Part shown: positions 32,857 through 42,083 of the stretch, piece by piece | How positions within the stretch are numbered: the stretch's first letter is position 1 | Layout: each line of letters starts with the position of its first letter | Assembly (NCBI RefSeq): GCF_000022085.1 | Contig: NC_011894.1 | Span: 7,708,461 to 7,772,460, forward strand | Length of the DNA stretch: 64,000 nucleotides | Source: Methylobacterium nodulans ORS 2060 | Lineage (GTDB): Bacteria; Pseudomonadota; Alphaproteobacteria; Rhizobiales; Beijerinckiaceae | Reading direction: 5' to 3' | Program-made: the position numbers and the translations under genes | The notes under the pieces: generated by a model | The model's database searches: none | Told to the model about the DNA's origin: nothing | Seen by the model: only the letters and a program-made list of their open reading frames with translations

Positions 32857-33431
32857 TTAGCAGGTCGCCCGTCCTCCGGAGAGGTCGAACACGGCGCCGG
32901 TCGAGAACGAGCACTCCTCCGTGCACAGCCATCCCACGAGCGCCGCCACCCCCTCGACCTGGCCGAAGCGCCCATCGGGATCTTCGAGAGCATGAGCTGC
33001 ACGTGCTCCTCACTCATCTGGTCGAAGACCGCCGTCCTCACCGCGGCCGGCGTCACGCAGTTCACGACCACCCTGGCGCGCGCAAGCTCCTTGCCGAGGG
33101 ACTTGGTCAGCCCGATGACCTCCGCCTTGCTCGCGCTGTAGGCGGGTGCATTCGGATTAGCCTCCTTGCCAGCGACCGAGGCGACATTGACGAAGCGGCC
33201 CTGGCCGCTCGCAACCATATGCGGGACGACCGCCCAACAGCAAAGAAAGACGCCAGTCAGATTGACGTCGAGCACCCGCCGCCAGTCCTCGACCGGTACT
33301 CCCATGGCGTCATGTTGGGCCCCGAGATGCCGGCGTTGTTCACCAGCACGTCGATGCCACCGAGCTGGGACAGCGTCTGCACTCTCGCTGGAGACGTCGA
33401 TGGTGACTGCCTGGGCTGCCGGGCCGAGCAT
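32857..33431 (-). pseudogene. short-chain dehydrogenase (SDR) with frameshifts and no N-terminus
   Basis: The longest intact stretch includes VEDWRRVLDVNLTGVFLCCW and the active-site YSASKAEVIGLTKSLGKEL. Before it, VLVNNAGISGPNMTPWEY is in another frame. After IPMG the correct continuation (RFGQVEGVAALVGWLC and the end at 32857) is again shifted by one base. The N-terminal TGxxxGIG nucleotide-binding motif is missing. At least two single-base deletions and a 5' truncation make it nonfunctional. Confidence 0.8.
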
Positions 33432-33458
33432 CGCGGCTTTAAGCGCGACGGTCAGGGA

Positions 33459-33800
33459 TCACCGCGCCTCTTGCTCCTCCCGGAGCCGGGCGAGATGCTC
33501 GCGCATCAAGGTTAGCGTACGCTTCCACTGCAAGAGCACGGCCTCAGCGTAGCACGCATTGAGCCCTTTTGCCTTGAGATCCGCGACGACCGCTTTCTGG
33601 CGCTGGCACCGCGCCTCCCAATCGGCGGTGCTCAGTTCCGCGAGTTCAAGTTCAGTGAGGGCCCGGTCCATGACGGCGGGTTCGTCGGGTTCGCGAGTTT
33701 TCCAGAGGCGCAGCGGCCGCGGGGAGCGCCGTGCGGAAAGCCATGATTCTGGGTCATTTAAGCTGAGCGATGCCACTTCCGGCTTCGCAACTGTGCCCAT
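33459..33800 (-). CDS. hypothetical protein
   Basis: Up to 113 residues from ATG 33800, or 70 residues from ATG 33671 (MDRALTELELAELSTADWEA). The conserved-looking part is the C-terminal helical region with CQRQKAVVADLKAKGLNACY and LTLMREHLARLREEQ, perhaps a short coiled coil. Neither start has a good ribosome binding site. A perfect 9-bp palindrome lies 36 bases upstream of the longer start. Confidence 0.45.
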   Translation of the reverse strand: MGTVAKPEVASLSLNDPESWLSARRSPRPLRLWKTREPDEPAVMDRALTELELAELSTADWEARCQRQKAVVADLKAKGLNACYAEAVLLQWKRTLTLMREHLARLREEQEAR

Positions 33801-33835
33801 ATGCAGATCGCTGCAGCATGGGTCAAACAGATTTT

Positions 33836-33854
33836 ATCAATAACGGTTATTGAT
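33836..33854. promoter_or_regulatory. perfect palindrome, possible operator
   Basis: ATCAATAAC-G-GTTATTGAT is a 9-bp perfect dyad in an AT-rich pocket upstream of the gene at 33459-33800. Its size fits a TetR-, MarR- or Ros-type binding site. No regulator is encoded next to it. Confidence 0.4.
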
Positions 33855-33909
33855 CCCATCAATATGAAAGGCTTCCAATGAAGGGGCGCTGCAAGCACGG
33901 CCGGAACTG

Positions 33910-34016
33910 TTGGCGAATTCGGGTGACTCTTCGGCCGGGTGTCTGGCGCGGCCGTTGCACGGGCGTGAGGCCGGTCCCGTCACGGGCTCCGCGGCGGGCC
34001 TGATCGAATTCGCCAA
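33910..34016. repeat. 107-bp segment bounded by a 12-base inverted repeat
   Basis: TTGGCGAATTCG at 33910-33921 is the exact complement of CGAATTCGCCAA at 34005-34016. The inside is GC-rich and noncoding. It may be a minimal MITE or two leftover element ends. The rest of 33801-34159 shows no gene. Confidence 0.45.
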
Positions 34017-34159
34017 TAGTACCTGGCTGTTTTGCTGACGATACAGCCCCGCTTGCCCAGGCGGCAGATCAGGATCTCGCCCGTAGCGATGTTCACGCTT
34101 GCGATTTCTTCAGGACCAAGCCTCGACGGCCTATGGCCGATCGGGGCTCTCTCCGCGTT

Positions 34160-34453
34160 TCAGGTCTTCTCATCCGGCCACGGCACGTCCCGTCCGACCA
34201 GCTTGTATTGCGCCGGACGGGCCGCGAATCCGGTCGCGCGCCGGCCAGTCTCGGCGTGGATCTGAGCAGAGTGGGCGAGCATGTCCCGGCGGACCTCTGG
34301 CCGGCGCGCCCCGCAGCGGGAGCAGCGCAGGCGGAAGGCGAAGCGATCCGAGGGCAGATCATCCGGGAATCGATCTGTCGCGATGACGGCGCGGTGCCCG
34401 AAGCCGATGCGCCGGCAGCAGACCTCGACTGTCGTGACGCCGGTCGCGTGCAA
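34160..34453 (-). CDS. small Cys-motif protein ending in GRDVPWPD
   Basis: A 97-residue protein with VEVCCRRIGFGHRAVIATDR, then RLRCSRCGARRPEVRRDMLA and the end YKLVGRDVPWPDEKT. The CC and CxxC cysteines suggest a zinc-ribbon-like fold. It is the best-preserved member of a family also seen at 15725-16111 and as a fragment at 28987. The ATG at 34453 lacks a strong ribosome binding site; a nearby GTG (VTTVEVCC) is an alternative. The function is unknown. Confidence 0.6.
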   Translation of the reverse strand: MHATGVTTVEVCCRRIGFGHRAVIATDRFPDDLPSDRFAFRLRCSRCGARRPEVRRDMLAHSAQIHAETGRRATGFAARPAQYKLVGRDVPWPDEKT

Positions 34454-34758
34454 CGCGGCGGTGGCGGAGGGCGGACTATGTGGGACCGAAACCGCGCCAT
34501 CGAGGCTGAAGATCGCGGCCGAAGCCGCAGCTCTTCTACCTGCTGAGTTGATCCGTGGTCAGTCTTGCAGTCCGGCTCGCATTGTGCTCAGCCAGAATGC
34601 GGTCCAGGTCGCGAAGAACCCGACATTTGGCGACAGCTTCTGACGACCGCTTCATGGCCGCATCCTCCTGCTACCAGCCTCCTATGGCAGTTCACAGCCC
34701 CGGCGGATGTGCCATGCAACACGGAGCTGCTGGATCAATCGCAAGCCTGGCCAGTAGC

Positions 34759-35238
34759 TTACCGCCCCTTCTTCGGCCGCCCCGGACCCTTCTTCGGCCC
34801 GTTCACCTTGGCACCAGTGGCCGCACGCTTCGGAGCCGCAGCTTTTCGACCCAGGCCAAGGCTCTTCGCAAGCTCGGAGCGCTGCGCAGCGTAGTTCGCC
34901 GTCGTCATCGGATAGTCCGGCGGGAGCCCCCACTTCTGGCGGTACTGCACGGGCGTCGGCCTGCGCCCGGCAAGGTGTCACCTAAGCGTCTTGTAGGGCT
35001 TCCCGTCCTCTAGACTGATGATGTGGTTCGGCGTGACGGTCTTCTTGATCGGGATCGGCGGAACCGGCTTCTCGGGTTCCGGCCTGGCTGGCTCTCCGAG
35101 CTTGCCGAGCTGATCGTATACTCTTTGGATCACGGTCGGCAGCTCACCCATCGGTAAGCAGTTGTGGGACACCTGGGCCGAAACGATGCCTGTAGCTAAA
35201 TCGATCAGGTTCTGTTCCGGTACGGCTTTGACTTCCAT
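34759..35238 (-). pseudogene. mucR-like gene with a single in-frame stop
   Basis: The frame from ATG 35238 (MEVKAVPEQNLIDLATGIVS) runs through TPNHIISLEDGKPYKTLR, meets TGA at 34978-34980, and continues in the same frame with HLAGRRPTPVQYRQKWGLPP and NYAAQRSELAKSLGLG to a stop at 34759. The intact MucR has Lys-Arg-His here, so the TGA probably arose from CGA by one transition. No other damage is visible, which suggests recent inactivation or, less likely, readthrough. Confidence 0.85.
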
Positions 35239-35311
35239 GGCAGATCCCAATTCCTTGGCGCCCGCCGTCTGAAGCAAAGTGCCCGCCGGTTCAACGCACA
35301 GGTACAGACTG

Positions 35312-36946
35312 CTACTCTCCGCCTGGGGAACTCCTCGGCAGTCGCTGCGGCGCACTTGCCTGCTCGGCCACCTCGGGCAGCCCTTTCTCGAGAACATCAT
35401 GGACTGTGTAGGCTTGAGCGGACGTGGTCTGCCCGAGCCGGTCCCAGTCGAGCGGCATCGCAATCGACGCGCTGGCCTTCGCTCGCGTCGAGTAGGGCAT
35501 CACGGCGGTCGCTCCACGCTGGTTGCGCAGGTAGTCGATGAAGATCCGTCCGGACCGATCGGTCTTCGCCATCTCCGCCGTGAACCGCTCGGGCGCCTGT
35601 TTCTCCATCGCCTGCGCCAGCTGCTTTGCATAAGCACTGACCGCCGGCCACGTCGCCCCGGTCAGCGGCACGATCACGTGTACGCCTTTGCCACCCGACA
35701 GCATCGGCCATGAGCTCAGGCCGTCCTCCAGCAGACGGTCGCGAATGAACAGAGCGGCATCCACCACTGCGCCGAACGCCACGGCCGGATCGGGATCGAG
35801 GTCGAGGACGAGACGATCCGGCACCTCAAGCGCGCCGGCACGCGCTCCCCAGCCGTGAAACTCGAGGGCTCCGATCTGCACGCAGGCCAAGATGCCCGCC
35901 AAGTCTTCGACGTAGATGTGGTTCTGCGTCTCGCCAGACGCCTCGGTGATGCTCACCGTCCGAACGGCCTCCGGGAACCCAGGGGCGGCGTGCTGCTGGA
36001 CGAAGCAGCGTGCATCAACGCCGCGCGGGCAGCGGATCAGCGTGAGCGGCCGGCCTGAGATGTGCGGCAGCATCACCACAGAGACCTGCTCGTAGTAGGC
36101 CACGAGATCGCGCTTGCTGACCTTGGCCTGCGGGTACGGCTGACGGTCGGGGCTGGTGATCCGCACGCCGTGCGAGATCATCGCCCTTTCGGCTGCTCTC
36201 GCTCTTGCACGCTTGGTGGCCTGCACGACTGGCTGCGCGTGCTCAGCCCTCACCTCGTCCGCGGGCTTGTCATCGCGCAAGCTGACAGGAATTGGTGGCT
36301 CGGCGCGATGCTCGAGCGGCATGGGCCGCGATGCGGCAAGGTTTGACGAGCGTCGTGTCGAGGTGCGCTCTCCCGCAGCGATCTGCTCCAAAGAGCGGCC
36401 CGTCGTGATGCTCGATGTATGGCTCTGAGTGAGATCGCTGTCCCTGTTCGCCTCGTCGTCCTCAAGCTTGCGCAGGAGCCAGTTCTCGCGCTTGCTACCC
36501 TTCATTCGGATCAGCAGCCAAGCGCCGCGCATGCGCTCTCCATGAAGAGTGAAGCGCAGCCTGCCGTTTTTGATTGCCTCGTGTGGATCTCCGTCAGGCG
36601 ACCACGTTCCGCGATCCCACAGCATCACCGTCCCTGCGCCGTAGTTGCCCTGCGGGATGGTTCCTTCGAAGTCGGCATAGGCTACGGGATGATCCTCCGT
36701 GCGGACCGCGAGCCGCTTGTCAGCGGGGTCGAGACTCGGCCCGCGCGCGACGGCCCAACTGAGCAGAACACCGTCGAGCTCCAGGCGGAAGTCGTAGTGC
36801 AGGCGCCTCGCCGCATGCTTCTGGACGACAAAGCGGTGGCCACCCCCGCTTGTCACGCGCCCCTTCGGCTCTGCCGTCTGTGTGAAGTCTCGCTTCCTGT
36901 TGTAGGAGGCGAGAGTGTCTTCTGTCTGGCCTGGTGCTGTGCTCAT
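35312..36946 (-). CDS. ligD: LigD-like protein with phosphoesterase and polymerase domains, no ligase domain
   Basis: A 544-residue protein of the bacterial non-homologous end-joining set. Residues 36-165 are the 3'-phosphoesterase domain with H44, H50, D52, R54, H86 and Y90 (HAARRLHYDFRLELDG; EDHPVAYADFEG). Residues 275-530 are the primase-like polymerase domain with catalytic D382 and D384 (LVLDLDPD), SGGKGVHVIVPL and DYLRNQRGATAV. Between them is only a 110-residue basic linker; the ATP-dependent ligase core with its lysine motif is absent. It could process ends for a separate ligase. No ku gene is adjacent. The start at 36946 follows GAGGCTGCGGT. Confidence 0.85.
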   Translation of the reverse strand: MSTAPGQTEDTLASYNRKRDFTQTAEPKGRVTSGGGHRFVVQKHAARRLHYDFRLELDGVLLSWAVARGPSLDPADKRLAVRTEDHPVAYADFEGTIPQGNYGAGTVMLWDRGTWSPDGDPHEAIKNGRLRFTLHGERMRGAWLLIRMKGSKRENWLLRKLEDDEANRDSDLTQSHTSSITTGRSLEQIAAGERTSTRRSSNLAASRPMPLEHRAEPPIPVSLRDDKPADEVRAEHAQPVVQATKRARARAAERAMISHGVRITSPDRQPYPQAKVSKRDLVAYYEQVSVVMLPHISGRPLTLIRCPRGVDARCFVQQHAAPGFPEAVRTVSITEASGETQNHIYVEDLAGILACVQIGALEFHGWGARAGALEVPDRLVLDLDPDPAVAFGAVVDAALFIRDRLLEDGLSSWPMLSGGKGVHVIVPLTGATWPAVSAYAKQLAQAMEKQAPERFTAEMAKTDRSGRIFIDYLRNQRGATAVMPYSTRAKASASIAMPLDWDRLGQTTSAQAYTVHDVLEKGLPEVAEQASAPQRLPRSSPGGE

Positions 36947-37451
36947 ACCGCAGCCTCGCTGTCCATCGCTGAACACGCCGATCCGCTGCGGGAAGTTCCA
37001 TGGACTGCAATGTGCGGCGCCTTGAGGGCCGGCTGCAGCTTCCGAGGCGGTTCCCCTGGCCATGTCAGCAGGCGAACATCAAGGTGATTGCCGACACATG
37101 CCGCGCTGGCTGAATACCCCAATCCTACAGGCAAGCTGCGGAACGGGAGAGGATGACCTGAACGGTCCTTCCGAATGCATCCGATAAATGGCCGCTTGAG
37201 GCGCAGGAACGAGCGTTACGGTGAGACCAACTGAATTGCCCGCGGATCGTTAAGAGCGGCACCCGCAGATCGAAGCCAGGCGGAAGCCCGCGCAGGGCAC
37301 TATTGCGCGGCTCTGGCCCACAGAACGATACATCCCGCAAATACCACCCTTTCACAGCCGCGTACAGCGTTGGCTCACGGCATCACACTGCGGGATCACG
37401 GCTGGGCTTTGTGCGTTGTGAAAGCGTTCTCCGACAGCGTGGAGCGGCGCA
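36947..37451. other. gene-free stretch
   Basis: This contains the upstream region of the LigD-like gene and of the small gene at 37452. No coding sequence, RNA gene or notable repeat was seen, although frames remain open by chance on both strands. Confidence 0.4.
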
Positions 37452-37736
37452 ATGCAGGAGTTTAATGAACACGTAACGGATGGCGGGCGGTTCACCAGCG
37501 TTCCCGTGCCCATCGAGCACCTCACGGTCAGTCAGAGAGATGCATATGCGGAGGCTGGTGAGGCGCTGCTCAACCAACGACTCAGCCGTTTCGATCCCGA
37601 CAAGCGCGATGCGTACTGGAGCGCAGTTCGGCTTTGCTACAACCGTCCCTACAATGATGCCACTCCACTAGGCGTCCCGGCGATGCCTGAGGCCGCTGTG
37701 CTGCTGCCCTCAGCTGTCGGTCTGCCGCTGACCTGA
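37452..37736 (+). CDS. small hypothetical protein
   Basis: A 94-residue protein starting MQEFNEHVTDGGRFTSVPVP, with GGAG seven bases before the ATG. The middle, HLTVSQRDAYAEAGEALLNQ and FDPDKRDAYWSAVRLCYNRP, looks like a genuine helical domain; the last 20 residues are less protein-like and may reflect a lost natural end. Not recognised. A pseudogene region follows. Confidence 0.5.
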   Translation: MQEFNEHVTDGGRFTSVPVPIEHLTVSQRDAYAEAGEALLNQRLSRFDPDKRDAYWSAVRLCYNRPYNDATPLGVPAMPEAAVLLPSAVGLPLT

Positions 37737-37984
37737 AGCACCGCGAAGCCAGCCAGATGCTCGACGCGGTCTGGTCCGCAATGGGCGAGCGTGCGGGCTG
37801 CGTCACGCTTGCCTTTGCTGATTGCCTACGTGCCGGCGTGCGGGGTCGTCCGAAAGCTGAGGCGCCGTTCTCCAGCGAGGGCACGGCGCCGATCAGGTCA
37901 ACCGATCAAGCCTGCAGGGGCTCTCTTAGGGTCGCAGCCGGAGCAGGTCTGCGCCTGCGCGGCCTCGCGCAGAAGGTCAGGGTG

Positions 37985-39043
37985 AGCGCCGCGAGGACCG
38001 CGATCCCCGTCAGCGCCTGCTCGCCATCCAGAACGACCGCATCGCCCGCACGGCGGAAGCGCCATTGGAGACTGACCTCGCCGCCTCCCGCGAGCGCCTG
38101 CGCGCGCTGGAAGCGCAGATCAGCCAACTCACCGCGATCCAGAGCGATCTCGCCGCCCGGCTCAACGAGTACCGGCAGGCGAGCCTCGCGAACATTCAGC
38201 AGGAGATCGTCGTCCGCCAGCAGCGGATCGCCGCCGCCCAGGCGAACCAAACCTCCGCTGCGGCGGATCTCGCGCGCAAGACCACACTCGGGGCGATCGG
38301 CATCGTCGCCGGAAGCTCGGTCGCGCAGGCCCGGGCCGCCTCGGTCGCGGCGGTCAGCGAGCAGGCCATCGCCAGGGCCGAGCTGGAGCGCCTCAACCGG
38401 CAGCTGGACGCCCTCCGGCGCGGCACCTTCGTGGGCGGGGGGCGCAACGACCTCCCCTACTCGCAGCAGCGCCAGGACGAGGTCGCGATCCACCTCACCA
38501 ACCTGCAGGCCCAGGCCCGGACCGAGCGCGCGCATCCAGCACCTGGAGCTTCAGAGCGAGGTCGAGCGCGCGCGCAACCACAAGCTCTCGACCGCCGCGG
38601 TCCATGTGCCGTTCCAGGGCGTGATCTGGCGCAACAACGTGGTGGCGGGCTCGAACGCGGTGGTCGGCAACGAACTGGTCCGGCTCCTCGACTGCCGGGA
38701 CCTGTTCGTCGACGTCACCGTCGATGAGGCCGACTACGACGACATCCATCCCGGCAGCGCGGCCGAGGTGCGGCTCCTTGGCAGCGCGCTGGTCATCCGC
38801 GGCACGGTGGTCTCGGTGCTCGGGTCGCATTCCGCCGCGGAGGAGGTGGTGCTCGCGGCGCTGCTGCCCGAGAGAACCGGCAAGCACGCGCACCTCCGCA
38901 TCGCCCTCGAACCCAACCGGATGCAGACCGACTTCGCGAATTTCTGTCGGGTTGGCCGCACCGTCCAGGTTCGCATCGCGCGCCCTGGCAATGGCCTTCC
39001 CGTCGTGAGCTGGGTCAAGAGCCTGTGGTTCAGCATCTCGTAG
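37985..39043 (+). pseudogene. HlyD-family efflux/secretion adaptor, truncated and frameshifted
   Basis: From about 37985 one frame gives a long coiled coil (METDLAASRERLRALEAQIS; IQQEIVVRQQRIAAAQANQT). At about 38525, after AQARTERA, the homologous frame changes by one base and continues RIQHLELQSEVERARNHKLS, VPFQGVIWRNNVVAGSNAVV and the barrel domain up to LPVVSWVKSLW. The N-terminal membrane helix is missing. It was probably the membrane-fusion partner of the glycosyltransferase fragment that overlaps its end. Confidence 0.75.
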
Positions 39044-39306
39044 CGCTGGCGCCGACGCTCGTCGTCAGCGCCTTCTTCCTCGTCTTCACGCTCAATTGGC
39101 GCCGCGAGGCCACGTGGCCGCGGGCGATCACCTGCGCCATCGGGCTCGCAGTCGCCTGCAACGCCCGTTTCGGGCGGGGCGCTGTCGTGCCGGCCCGAGC
39201 GGGCCTGGTGGACAAGCGCACCTGGTCAACAAGGTTCGAGATGCGCACGCCGCGCTATACGACCCGGCCCGATGAGCTGCCGGTGGTCAATGCCGTGCCA
39301 GTGTGA
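39025..39306 (+). pseudogene. N-terminal fragment of a membrane glycosyltransferase
   Basis: From GTG 39025, which overlaps the HlyD-type frame by 19 bases, residues 1-50 (LVALAPTLVVSAFFLVFTLN; AITCAIGLAVACNARFG) form two membrane helices resembling the start of BcsA-like glycosyltransferases. After about 39180 the similarity stops and the frame ends at 39306. The catalytic domain is absent. The pair with HlyD suggests a former polysaccharide export operon. Confidence 0.45.
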
Positions 39307-39562
39307 GCGAGCGTGTCGTTCCCCTGATGCGCCGCATCTGCGTAGCGCCACGGCTCGGCAAGCAATGACAGCGGGCCGGAGCCGAGATGGAGAAGCTGGA
39401 AACCCCGGCCCGTCGATAGCGCTGCAGGCGTGGGCTCGGACCCCGTGAGCAGCACCACCCGTTACCTGTCGCATCGGCGGCATCGGCCGTCGTTCACCCG
39501 GGTTAGAGAAGATGCCCCCGGCCGAGCCACGGGGGATGAGCACCATCTACCGGAGGAGCAGC

Positions 39563-39964
39563 GTGGCTTCCACCGATCGCCGTCTGACTGCCGCGGAGCT
39601 GAGCTTCTGGGCTGTCCTTGGCCTCTGCGCTGTGTTCCTGTGCCTGGGCGGGCTGTTCATCGCGGCCCCGACCACAGGAGCTTTGATCTTCGGCATCCCA
39701 GCTCCAGGCAACATCGCTGACGCGTACCTGCGTGCCATTGGCTTCCGAGATGCTGCGTTGGCTCTATACTTGGCTGGGCTTGTCTGCTTCTCATCCCATC
39801 GCGCGGTGTGCATCGTCCTGGGGGCGAGTGTCCTCATCCCGGTCTGTGACGTCGCCCTCGTCGTAACTTCAGGTACGGCAGCTTGGTGGCAGATCGCACT
39901 CCATGCCGTGAGCGCAATCTGCTTGAGTGCCGTGACGGCCTGGGTGTCACTCAGCGCATCGTAG
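39563..39964 (+). CDS. DUF4267-like small membrane protein
   Basis: A 133-residue protein with four predicted membrane helices (LSFWAVLGLCAVFLCLGGLF; AIGFRDAALALYLAGLVC; AVCIVLGASVLIPVCDVALV; IALHAVSAICLSAVTAWVSL). The GTG at 39563 is preferred because GGAGGAG precedes it by five bases; an upstream ATG at 39536 would add nine residues. The arrangement with FGIP and FRDAALAL is typical of DUF4267. The function is unknown; relatives are small inner-membrane proteins. Confidence 0.7.
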   Translation: MASTDRRLTAAELSFWAVLGLCAVFLCLGGLFIAAPTTGALIFGIPAPGNIADAYLRAIGFRDAALALYLAGLVCFSSHRAVCIVLGASVLIPVCDVALVVTSGTAAWWQIALHAVSAICLSAVTAWVSLSAS

Positions 39965-40717
39965 GAGGCGAGATCCTGGCCCGCTGGTGAGATCGACCGC
40001 GGCTATCCGCTCAGGAACTCCGCGAGCGGTTAGCCGAGGAGTTTGACTGCAGCAGCCTGGAGGGCGGGACAGTCGCCTACGGAGCCCCGCTTGGTCTGGG
40101 ATGGACGGGATCTCGCGGCCGTGCTCGTCGTGGGCGCGACGGGGATTGCAGCGCTGTCTCATGAGCAGAGAGATGCGCCGCGCGTTGCTCCATGCTTGCG
40201 TGCAGGCGCGGCTATGCCGGCCTCGCCAGCAGGATCGCGGTTCTCACCGCCATGCGCCGCGCCCCCTCGCCCATTGCCGGGTCGGTCGCGATCCAATTCG
40301 CTCACGCGTGCGCCACTACAACACTACAATCGGGTCGCTTGGGTCCAGATCCTCCCATGCCGGGCAGCCCTGGATGCTCAACCGGGCGATCGTGTGGATC
40401 TCGCGGGCGAGCAAGTCGGGCGAAGTGAACTCGTTGGGTGTGGCAGGCGGCTCGATCACGTCCGAGCCCTGGCGGCCAGTTTACGAGCGCGCAGGCGTCG
40501 TGCTGATCGCCTGCAAACGGCAGCCAAGGCAGCCGCTGCCGTGATCAGCACAGGGGCGAGGAATACATAGGTGGCGCTCACGCCGGCCTCCCTAGCAGGA
40601 TCGTGGTCCGCACGGCCATGCGCCGCTGCGCCCCGGGGCGCATTCTCCCGTGCGAGCACCTCGCGGGCATAGGGATGGGCGGCGACAACGTGATGCCCGG
40701 CAGAAGGGTCGACAGGA
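39965..40717. other. decayed stretch with short gene ends
   Basis: No full gene was supported. Minus-strand scraps include a YDEHGREIP-type start at 40110-40162 (MRQRCNPRRAHDEHGREIPS) and two copies of the AVRTAILLARPA gene end, near 40205-40260 and 40580-40625. Directly after the second, a GTG near 40583 could begin a 40-codon membrane peptide (VSATYVFLAPVLITAAAALA) that overlaps the previous stop as GTGA. These look like pieces of small Methylobacterium genes. Confidence 0.4.
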
Positions 40718-41935
40718 TCAGCGGCGGGGGCCGCCCTTGCGGATCGGGGCGGCCGAGGCGGGGCGGCGCGACAGCACCTTCGGCAGCGGTGCACGCCGCG
40801 GCTCCGGCTCCGGCTCCGGAGGCGTGGCCAGATCCGGCGGCGGTGCGGGCTGGGGCGGGGCGACCGGAGCGGCCGGCGCGAGGGCATGGGCCAGCACCTT
40901 CTTCATCGCGCCGGGCAGAGGTTCCCCGTCGAGTTCGGCGCGCGGCGTGAAGCGCATGCCCTCGGGTGCCACTGTCGCGGCCGAGACCCGGGCGAGAAAC
41001 ACCGTCAGCTCGAGCGGGAAATGCGTGAAGGTGTGGCGCACCACCCCCGGCAGGCGCTTCCAGCGCGCGTCGAGCGGCGCGTCGAGGAGGCCGCGGGCCG
41101 GGTCGTAGTCGGGCGTCCAGGCGCTCGTCGGCGGCTCCGCCATGCTGCCGAGCAGCCCCTCCGGCGGCCGCGTCCGCAGCAGGATCGCCTCATCGCCCGC
41201 CCGCACCGCCACGAAGGCCGCTCCCTTGCGCAGCAATCCGGGCTCCTTGCGCAGCTTGCGCGGGAAGGTCTCCTGGAGGCCCTCGGCGCGGGCTCGGCAG
41301 GGTGGCATCCAGGGGCAGAGCGCACAGGCCGGGCGCTTCGGGGTGCAGATCGTGGCCCCAAGATCCATCACGGCTTGCGCGAAGTCGCCGGGCCGCCGCG
41401 CCGGCACCAGCGATTCGGCGAGAGTGCGGATCTCCGGCTTCGCCGCCGGAAGCGGCGTCTCGATGGCGAAGAGGCGCGAGATCACCCGCTCCACGTTGCC
41501 GTCGACCGCCGCTTCCCGCCGGTCGAAGGCGATCGCCGCGATCGCGCCCGCCGTGTAAGCGCCGATGCCGGGGAGCTTGCGCAGGCCCTCCACCGTGTCC
41601 GGGAAGCCGCCTGCGGCGACCACCGCCTTGGCGCAGGCATGCAGGTTGCGCGCGCGCGAATAGTAGCCGAGGCCGGCCCAGGCGCTCATGACCGCCTCCT
41701 CCGGCGCCGCGGCGAGCGCCGCGATGGTCGGGAAACGGTCGAGGAAGCGGGCGAAATACGGCTTCACCGCAGCGACGGTCGTCTGCTGCAGCATGATCTC
41801 GGAGAGCCAGACCCGGTAGGGATCCGGCACGGCGCCGGCCTCGGCGCGCCAGGGCAGCGCGCGGCGGTGGCGGTCGTACCAGACCAGGAGGTCGGCTGCG
41901 TCCGGCCTTGAGTGCGACGCGGCGGGCGCTACCAT
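40718..41935 (-). CDS. mutY: A/G-specific adenine glycosylase MutY
   Basis: A 405-residue base-excision repair enzyme that removes adenine paired with 8-oxoguanine. The catalytic Glu is in WLSEIMLQQTT (E46), the helix-hairpin-helix is LPGIGAYTAGAIAAIAFD (121-138), the catalytic Asp is in VDGNVERV (D145), and a 4Fe-4S cluster is bound by C197, C204, C207 and C213. A NUDIX-like recognition domain covers about 225-345, with FTHFPLELTVF. The C-terminal 65 residues are a Pro/Ala/Arg-rich extension. It is divergent from the dciA-like gene, with 148 bases shared as promoter region. Confidence 0.93.
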   Translation of the reverse strand: MVAPAASHSRPDAADLLVWYDRHRRALPWRAEAGAVPDPYRVWLSEIMLQQTTVAAVKPYFARFLDRFPTIAALAAAPEEAVMSAWAGLGYYSRARNLHACAKAVVAAGGFPDTVEGLRKLPGIGAYTAGAIAAIAFDRREAAVDGNVERVISRLFAIETPLPAAKPEIRTLAESLVPARRPGDFAQAVMDLGATICTPKRPACALCPWMPPCRARAEGLQETFPRKLRKEPGLLRKGAAFVAVRAGDEAILLRTRPPEGLLGSMAEPPTSAWTPDYDPARGLLDAPLDARWKRLPGVVRHTFTHFPLELTVFLARVSAATVAPEGMRFTPRAELDGEPLPGAMKKVLAHALAPAAPVAPPQPAPPPDLATPPEPEPEPRRAPLPKVLSRRPASAAPIRKGGPRR

Positions 41936-42083
41936 GCTTTTCGCTTATCCGGTTTTCCGGCTGCTGGGGAGCGGCCTTCCGACGGCGTTCCCGGTGAACG
42001 GGACGTTAAGCTAGCTTGCGCTGTTCTCGTGCAGCGTGTCGTGCGCATCGCGCACCGTGATCCCCGCGAGGACCAGAGCCCCG

